Below, one piece after another: positions 1-6,700 of a stretch of 7,778 nucleotides of DNA. Made by a program: the position numbers and the translations under genes. The stretch covers positions 1 through 7,778 of the forward strand of contig JAGWYX010000147.1 of assembly GCA_018969165.1 (NCBI GenBank), given 5' to 3'. A model generated the notes under the pieces. The model was not told the origin of the DNA and searched no databases. It was given only the letters and a program-made list of their open reading frames with translations. This stretch comes from Verrucomicrobiota bacterium. Lineage in GTDB: Bacteria; Verrucomicrobiota; Verrucomicrobiia; Limisphaerales; JAGWYX01. Within the stretch, counting starts at the first letter, position 1. Each line of letters opens with the position of its first letter.

Positions 1-194
1 GGAATGTCCAATTCACGGTGCAGGAGGCGGGCCCGGTGCTGCAGACCGTCCTGATCGAGGCGAGCACCAATTGGGCGAACCCGTCTGGGTGGGCGCAAAT
101 CGGTTCGGTATTGCCCGCGAGCAGCGTCTTCACGTTCACGGACACCAACGCGCTTCTGTCCCCCAGTCGCTTCTACCGGGTCCGGGCGCCGTGA
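1..194 (+). CDS. C-terminal end of a secreted-type protein (5' truncated)
   Basis: An open frame enters from the left edge, with the first full codon at 3, and ends at TGA 192-194, giving 63 residues. The segment starts NVQFTVQEAGPVLQ, continues with IEASTN, and ends SPSRFYRVRAP. It is beta-rich, with many T, S and V and one pair of W residues. The pattern (EASTN, W..IGSV, FTDTNA, SRFYRV) resembles the short beta-sandwich module I recall at the C-termini of many large exported proteins of Verrucomicrobiota. It also resembles the C-terminus of the giant protein downstream, which ends ASRFYRLRQR. The function of the whole protein cannot be told because the body lies outside the window. It points the same way as the next gene, but a 550-bp gap with no clear operon structure separates them. 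Coding reality is well supported by frame continuity and composition; the product call is generic. Confidence 0.75.
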   Translation, partial: NVQFTVQEAGPVLQTVLIEASTNWANPSGWAQIGSVLPASSVFTFTDTNALLSPSRFYRVRAP

Positions 195-353
195 TACCGG
201 TCGCGACAGGCCGCCAGCCTGGCGCATCCGCAATTCGAGCGTTCCTGGCGTGAGTGACGCGACGGAGCGCGGGTTGTGGATCCACGCCCCGGTAATAAAG
301 GGTTTGAATTTGCCAAAATAGGGGCAGACAAGGCGGCGGCCAGTTTTCAGGAT

Positions 354-386
354 GCCCGCGGGTGTTAGCGTGTAACTGCTGCGGGC
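354..386 (+). other. Nested hairpin in leader
   Basis: GCCCGC (354-359) pairs with GCGGGC (381-386). G360-T380 can form a wobble pair and G361-C379 a normal pair. After a 2x2 internal loop, GTTA (364-367) pairs with TAAC (373-376) around a GCGTG loop, for about 12 pairs in all. No T-run follows, so it is not a classic intrinsic terminator. CTGCTG (376-381) could instead pair with CAGCAG (404-409), which would break this hairpin. It may be transcript structure upstream of the giant gene, or chance in GC-rich DNA. Confidence 0.35.
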
Positions 387-513
387 TGGGAACGGGAGGT
401 CACCAGCAGGGAAGTCCAGCAAACCAATACCGCCACAGGCTATGAAAACAAATGCTTCGCCTTCCAGCCTCACCGATCTCGCGCTCTCGGATTTCCGCTG
501 CATAAACCGGACC

Positions 514-533
514 GCGGGTTGTCCGCAACCCGC
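514..533 (+). repeat. Perfect 8-bp inverted repeat with UNCG-type loop (hairpin I)
   Basis: GCGGGTTG (514-521) and CAACCCGC (526-533) are perfect reverse complements around TCCG. In RNA the loop is UCCG, a member of the UNCG tetraloop family, although the closing pair is G-C rather than the favoured C-G. No T-tract follows, so an intrinsic terminator is unlikely. It is the first of three close-set palindromes. Confidence 0.55.
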
Positions 534-542
534 AGTGGTTCG

Positions 543-585
543 GCACGCGCTGCGGCTTGGGACAAGCCGCGGTCCGATCGCGTGC
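543..585 (+). repeat. Two-tier inverted repeat (hairpin II)
   Basis: The inner stem is perfect: GCGGCTTG (552-559) with CAAGCCGC (563-570) around GGA. The outer stem is also perfect: GCACGCG (543-549) with CGCGTGC (579-585). The two tiers are separated by an asymmetric internal loop (550-551 against 571-578). That is 15 perfect pairs in 43 nt, starting 9 nt after hairpin I. The arrangement looks like a folded RNA or a repetitive extragenic palindrome rather than coding sequence. Confidence 0.55.
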
Positions 586-646
586 GGTTCATGCTCCCAT
601 TTCATGCGCCATCGCGAAAGGCGCCATTGGATGAACCGGTCGGTTC
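585..646 (+). repeat. Palindrome (hairpin III) with a competing alternative arm
   Basis: CGGTTCAT (585-592) pairs perfectly with ATGAACCG (631-638). Inside it GCGCC (606-610) pairs with GGCGC (620-624). A second copy of CGGTTC at 641-646 is also complementary to GAACCG (633-638), forming an alternative 5-bp stem (633-637 with 642-646) with a 4-nt loop. Short direct repeats TTCATGC (588-594, 601-607) and GCGCCAT (606-612, 621-627) lie within. The layout is reminiscent of dispersed palindromic elements I recall from intergenic DNA of Verrucomicrobiota, but I cannot confirm copy number here. Confidence 0.5.
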
Positions 647-744
647 GAGGGTCGCTGTTTTCGAGGTCGTGGTCGTGCCCTCGCGCCGCCTTCAGCGGAC
701 CGTCGGACAGCGGGAATCTGGACAGGGTCCATGTAGCCGTCTCG

Positions 745-3700
745 ATGCGCATCAGCCGGTGGAGGCCGAAGCTGCTCATCGGCGCGGCGCTGGGGCTGGT
801 CGTGTCCCTCTTGTCATGCTCGAAGACCCTCGCGGATACCTACGTCAACCGCGTCGGCACCGGCGGCGCCATCCAGGACGTCAACCTCGGCACCACGACC
901 TGGACCGCCAGCGGCAGCCCGTACATCGTCGAAGCGCGGGTGGCCGTGAACTCCGGCGCCACCCTCACCATTGAATCCGGCGCCACCGTCCAGGTCCAGG
1001 CGGGCCGGGGGATGTTTGTGTACGGCACGCTCCAGGCTTCCGGCGCGAGCTTCACCGTCAGCGGGGCCGGGAACTGGCTGGGGATTTACCTGGGACCGGA
1101 CGCGGGGGGGTCGATCCTGGACGGCTGCACGCTGCAATCGGCCGGAGGCGACAACCTCGGTTACCTCCATTGGGCTAATCGTCGCGCCACGGTTTACGTG
1201 GACGGTTGTTCGCCGGCGATCAAGAATTGCCAGTTCGCCAACAGCGCTGGTCACGGCGTGGAACTCTATTCCTCGCAAGCGCTCGTCCAGAACAACTCGT
1301 TCCAGAACCTGGCGGAGAACTCATACGCGATCGCTTACGACAGCCTGGATCGCTTTCCGACGCTGAGCGGCAACAGCGCCTCGGGCACCGGCATCCTCGG
1401 CGTCTCCGTGCCCGGCGGCACCATGACCGGCACTAACTCCTGGAATACTCCGGGCGCGAATTTGCCATACTTACTGAACGGCGAACTGGCGCTGGCGGAC
1501 AGCGCGGTCTGGACCATCGACCCGGGCGTCACCGCCAAGACCGACGGCCAACGTGTCATGATTTACGGCACCCTGGCCGCCTTCGGCACGAGCAACAACC
1601 CGATCACGTTCACCAGCCGCAAGGCGACCCAGGCCGCCGGCGATTGGATCGGGATTTATTTCGGACCCCAGGCGGGGAATTCCGAGCTGGATTACGTGAC
1701 GGTCAGCTATGCAGGGAAGGATAATCTGGGTTACATCCATTGGGCCTATCGTTCCGCCGGTGTTTTTGTGGACGCCTGCTCGCCCCGGTTTGAGCATCTG
1801 ACGGTTTCGCAGAGCGCCCAGCAAGGGGTCGAACTCTACGCCTCGAACGCGCGCCTGGACGGCGCCGTGATCAGCGGTTGCGGCGGCTACGGGTTGATCG
1901 CGGAGGAAGGGAGCCGGCCGGCGATTTCGAACTCGCGCTTTGTCGGCAACGGCAGTACCGGTGCCTACGCGGTCGGGATGGACGCCCAATCGGTGCCGGA
2001 ACCGGAGAACGTCACCTTCGAGGCTAACACCAGGCAAGGTATCGAAATCTGGGGCGGCACCCTCGGGGCCGACGGCTCGTGGCCACCCTGGAATACCAAT
2101 GCGCCTTACGTCATCACCAAAGATGTGAGCGTCGCCGACGGCGTGAAACTCACGATCGGCGCCGGAGCCGTCGTCAAACTCGCTGGCTCGGGATTGTTCG
2201 TCAACGGCGTCCTGGCGGCCGATGGCGATTCCGGTCCGATCACGTTCACCTCCTGGCGTGATGACGCCGTGGTGGGGGATAGCAACGGGGACGGGACGGG
2301 TAGTGTCCCGGCCGCCGGCGACTGGAAGGGGATTTACTTGTCCCCAGGCTCAGGGGCCTCGTTTCTCAACCAATGCACGTTCCGCTACGCCGGCAAAGAC
2401 AACCTCGGCTATATCCATTGGGAATACCGCCGTGCCGCCGTTTATGTGGACACCTGTTCGCCGGGTGTCTGGAATTGCCAGTTCCTCGACAGCGCCCTGC
2501 ACGGGCTCGAGCTCTATTCGTCCGAGGCCGAGGTCCGCAACAACGTGTTTCAAAACCTGGGCGCCGACGGCTATGCGATCCGGTACGACACGTTGACCGC
2601 GTTTCCGTCGATCTCCGGCAACTCGGTCTCGGGCACGGGCAATCTCGGCATCGCGGTGCCGGGCGGCACGATGGGCGGCACCAACACCTGGAATTCTCCT
2701 GGCGCCAACCTCCCGTATTTCCTCAACGGCGAGTTGGCCTTGGCGGAAGGGGCGCAGTGGACCCTTGATCCCGGCGTCACGGCGCAGACCGACAACCAGC
2801 GGGTTCTGATCTACGGCACGTTGACCGCCCTGGGGACGGACGCGGCCCCGATCACCTTCACGAGTCGCAAGGCGACGCCGGCGCCTGGGGATTGGAAAGG
2901 AGTTTACTTCGGACCGGCCGCCGGGGCGTCGCAACTGGACCATGTCAACGTCGCCTACGCCGGCCGTGATAACCTGGGTTACATCCATTGGGCCTATCGT
3001 TATGCCGCGCTGTTTGTGGACAGTTGCTCGCCGCGGTTCGATCATTTGAACGTCGTCCAGAGCCAATGGGCCGGGCTCGAACTCTACGCGTCCGCATCGA
3101 AAATCAGCGACACCCTCATCCGCGGTTGCGGTGGCAACGCCTTGATCGCCGAAGCCGGCAGTCGGCCGGAAATCACCTCGACGCGTTTCGCCGGCAACGG
3201 CGGCAACGGGACCGGCTACTACACCGTGAGCATCGATCCTCCCTCGGTCCCCGTGCCCAGCAACGTGATCTTCGAGACCAATATCCTCCAGGGCGTACAG
3301 GTCTCCGCCGGCACCCTGGGCGCCAGCGGGACTTGGCAATCGTGGCACACCAACGCGCCCTATGTGTTGACGGGCGACGTGACCATTGATGGCCCGGCGC
3401 AGTTAGTCATCGCCCCGGGCACCGTCATCAAACTGGCCGGCGTCGGCCTCTTCGTCAACGGCGCCTTGCTGGCCGACGGCCAGGCGGCGCCAATTACGTT
3501 CACCTCGGCGCGCGACGATGCGCTGGCGGGTGACACCAACGGCGACGGCACCAACACCGTGGCCGTCGCGGGCGACTGGAAAGGCGTCTATCTGTCGCCC
3601 AACTCGGGGGCCTCGGTGATGAACCGGTGCACGCTGCGCTACGCCGGCAAGGACAGCCTCGGTTATATCCATTGGGGCTACCGGCGCGCGGCGGTTTACG

Positions 3701-6700
3701 TGGACAGTTGTTCGGCGACGATCGCGGGCTGCAGCGTGCTCGATAGCGCCGCGGACGGCCTGGCGCTCTACGCCTCGCAGGCCAGCGCCCAGAACAACAC
3801 CTTCCGCAACCTGGGCGACGGCTGGCACGCGATCGCGTTCCATTCCTTAGACTGTTTCCCGCTGCTGGCCGATAACGCGGCCGCCGGCACCGGCAACCTC
3901 GGCGTCTATGTGCCGGACGGCACGATCGCCAGCAGCGGGCGCTGGACAAAACCAGGCGCCGATTTTCCCTACCTGCCAACCGGCAACCTCACCGTCGCCG
4001 ACGGCACGACGCTGTCGCTGGCCCCAGGCGTCACGGTCAAAACCAGCGGCGGAATTTATGTCAATGGCCGATTGGACGCGCGCGGGACCGCGGTGTCCCC
4101 CATCACCTTCACCAGCCGCAAGGGCGCGCCGGCGCCCGGAGATTGGAAGGGCATCTACCTGGCACCGTCGGCGGGCGGTTCGGCATTGCGTTTCTGCAAT
4201 CTCCTCTACGCGGGGGCCGATAGCCTGGGCTATTACAACTGGGCTTACCGGCGCACGGCTCTCTACGTCGAGAGCTGCGCCCCGCAGCTTGGCGACCTTA
4301 GCATCGCCCAGAGCGCGGTTCATGGAATCATGTTTTATGGCAGCGCGGCGGGGCTGAACAACTCACTGATTTACTCCAACGCCACCAGCGGCCTGGTGCT
4401 CCTGAACGACGCCGCGCCGCAGTTGGCCAACAACACCGTCGTCGGCAACGGCGCCAACGGCATCGACTGTTCGAGCGGCTCGCCGGCCGTGGTCAACAAC
4501 ATCCTCGCGTTCAACGCCACGGACGGGATCGTCCGCCAGGCGGGCAACCCGGTCTTGCAGAACAATTGCGTGTTCGGCAACTCCCACACCAATTATAACG
4601 GCCTGCCCACCGGGACCAACGATGTCTCGGTGGACCCGCGGTTCGTTGCGGCGGCAACGGCAGATTATCATCTGGCCGATACGTCGCCGCTCATTGACGC
4701 GGGCAACAACACGGTCGTGCAACCGTTCTGGACCGATCTCGACGATCATCTCCGGGTGGTCGGCGCGCAGGTGGACCTCGGCGCTTACGAATTCGGCGCC
4801 TCACTGGCCGAGCGCGTCGTGGACGGTCTGATCCGCACCGCGGGCGAAGCGGTCTGGACCGGCACGAACATTTTTGACGTTGCCGAGCAGACGAAGGCTC
4901 AGACCGTGAACGCGGGGGTCACGGCCACCTACTACCTCAAAGCGGTTTACAGCGGCAACCTCATCGACAACCTGCGGGTGACCGGCGCGGCCGCCCACAG
5001 CGGTTGGACCGTCCAGTATTTCGACAGTCAATCCTTGAGCAACGACCTGACGGCGCAGATCACCAGCGCCTCGGGCCTGATCCTCAGCAATGTCAATCCC
5101 GGCTCCGCGTTCGAGTTCCGGCTCGAAGTTACTCCGGGCCCGACGGCGCCGGGCAATGAGGTCTTGGCGGTTCCCGTGACGTTTGCGTCTTACAGCGACC
5201 AGACCCGAAGCGACACGGTTCAGGCCCGCACAACGGCCGCGCCGCAAGCCAAGGTCGATCTACTGGTGCGCCGCGAGTCGGACGTGCAATACGTCGGCGG
5301 CGGCGTCATCAATGCCACCGGCGACGGCCAAACCAAAGCCATCGAAGTGGAGCCGGGCCAGACCGTTGCGTTTGCCGTGCAAGTGGTGAACAGCGGCAAT
5401 ATCACCGACTCGTTCGTGCTCCACGGCGGCAGCGGCGGCCTGGGCTGGACCGTGCGCTATTTTGACTCGTTGACCGGCACGAACGACACCACGGCCGCGG
5501 CGAGCGGCGGCGGTTTGACCCTGGGCCCACTGAGCATCGGCGCGGCCACCGAGCTGCGCGTCGTCGTCACCGCCGCCACCAACCTCGCCGGCGGCGCGTC
5601 CAACCAGGTCCTGGTTAGCGCCGTGTCCGGCACCGACACCACCAAGTCCGATACCGTCAAGCTCGTCACCTCGGTCATCACCAACGCCGTGACCCCGCAG
5701 GGAGGCGTTTACACTTTGGACGCGGACTTCGAGAAAGGCGTGCTCAACGGCGTCGAGCACCAGACCGCCCATGACCAATTACAACTGGCCAAGGAATCGG
5801 TCACCCTGCCGTTCATCTGGGTGCCCAACTCCAACGAGGGCACCGTGTCCAAAGTGGACACGCGGACCGGTCGCGAGTTAGGACGTTACCGCACCGGGCC
5901 GACGAGCGGCGGCAGCCCGTCGCGCACCACGGTGGATCACGACGGGAATTGCTGGGTCGCCAACCGCGTCACCGGCACCGTCATCAAAATCGGCCTGTAC
6001 GAGAATGGCCAGTACCTCGACCGGAACGGCAACGGCACCATTGAGACTTCGCGCGACGTGAACGGTGACGGGGATATTACCGGCGACGAAATCCTGCCGT
6101 GGGGCCAGGACGAATGCGTCCTGCTCGAGATCGTGCTCATCCCGGGTCAGGAGGCGACCTACGCCCCCGGTGCCTTCGCCGGCACCTACGCCAACGACAA
6201 TTGGAACCCCGGCCCGCGCGGCATTGCCGTGGACGCGCAAGGCAACGTGTGGCTCGGCACCTACGGCTCCAAGAAGTTTTATTACGTGGACGGCTCGACC
6301 GGCCATATCCTCCGCACCAACGACGTGTCCTCGGTCAATCACACCTCCTACGGCGCGCTGATCGATGCCAACGGGGTTGTCTGGTCAGCCGGCCAGGACA
6401 AAGGCCACGTCTTGCGGCTCGACCCGAGCGATAATTCGTTCTCCGTGGTCCCCATTGGCCACTACGTCTATGGCATCGGCCTGGACCGGCATAACCATCT
6501 CTTCGTCTCCGGATGGTCGGACTCCAAACTCTCCCGCGTCAATGTGCTGACCGGGGTGAAGGAATGGACCGTGAATGGCTTCTACAACTCGCGCGGGGTT
6601 GCGGTGACGGACGACGGCGACGTGTGGGTGGCCAACTCGGGCCCCGGCACCGTCACCCGCTGGTCCAATGATGGCGTCGTCAAGGCCACCATCCCGGTCG

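Larger units (their letters stand above)
195..744 (+). other. Non-coding leader / intergenic region, rich in palindromes
   Basis: This 550-bp gap lies between the upstream stop and the preferred start of the giant gene. It contains a GTGGATCCAC palindrome (276-285), a locally AT-rich patch (about 291-320, including TAATAAAG and CCAAAATA), a nested hairpin (354-386) and three near-contiguous palindromes (514-637). No convincing -35/-10 pair was found. A frame continuous with the giant gene is open from ATG 442. Its 101-residue translation is rich in R, C, H, S and P, unlike the G/A/T/N-rich beta repeats that follow, and it precedes rather than includes the signal peptide. I therefore read it as untranslated. 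A 10-bp direct repeat, CGCGGGTTGT, occurs at 268-277 and 513-522. The alternative is a genuine N-terminal extension starting at 442. Confidence 0.6.

Noticed and set aside
212..224. CGCCAG-C-CTGGCG palindrome just after the upstream stop, as a terminator
   Set aside because: The usable stem is only 4-5 bp and no T-run follows.
274..320. Possible sigma-70 promoter using TTGTGG and TAATAA, or TTGAAT further on
   Set aside because: The TTGTGG-TAATAA spacing is only 13 bp, and no -10-like hexamer lies about 17 bp after TTGAAT.
565..637. CGSC...H...H zinc-finger-like spacing in the 442-frame translation (ACGSCSHFMRHRERRHW)
   Set aside because: It arises across palindromic, probably non-coding DNA upstream of the signal peptide; the match is to spacing only and no fold is supported.
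519..974. A 151-codon + strand frame overlapping the leader and the giant gene's start
   Set aside because: Its second half is out of frame with the signal peptide and first repeat and becomes an R/H/P/Q-rich shadow; its first half covers the palindrome cluster.
2350..3348. A 332-codon open frame on the - strand inside the giant gene
   Set aside because: It lies wholly antisense to clearly coding beta-helix repeats. Its length follows from high GC and third-position bias, and its translation (rich in G, R, A, D, V) shows no recognisable family.
901..4350. CRISPR-like or satellite repeat array
   Set aside because: The repeats are long, diverged, in-frame protein repeats with a 1.25-kb period and no spacer-repeat structure.
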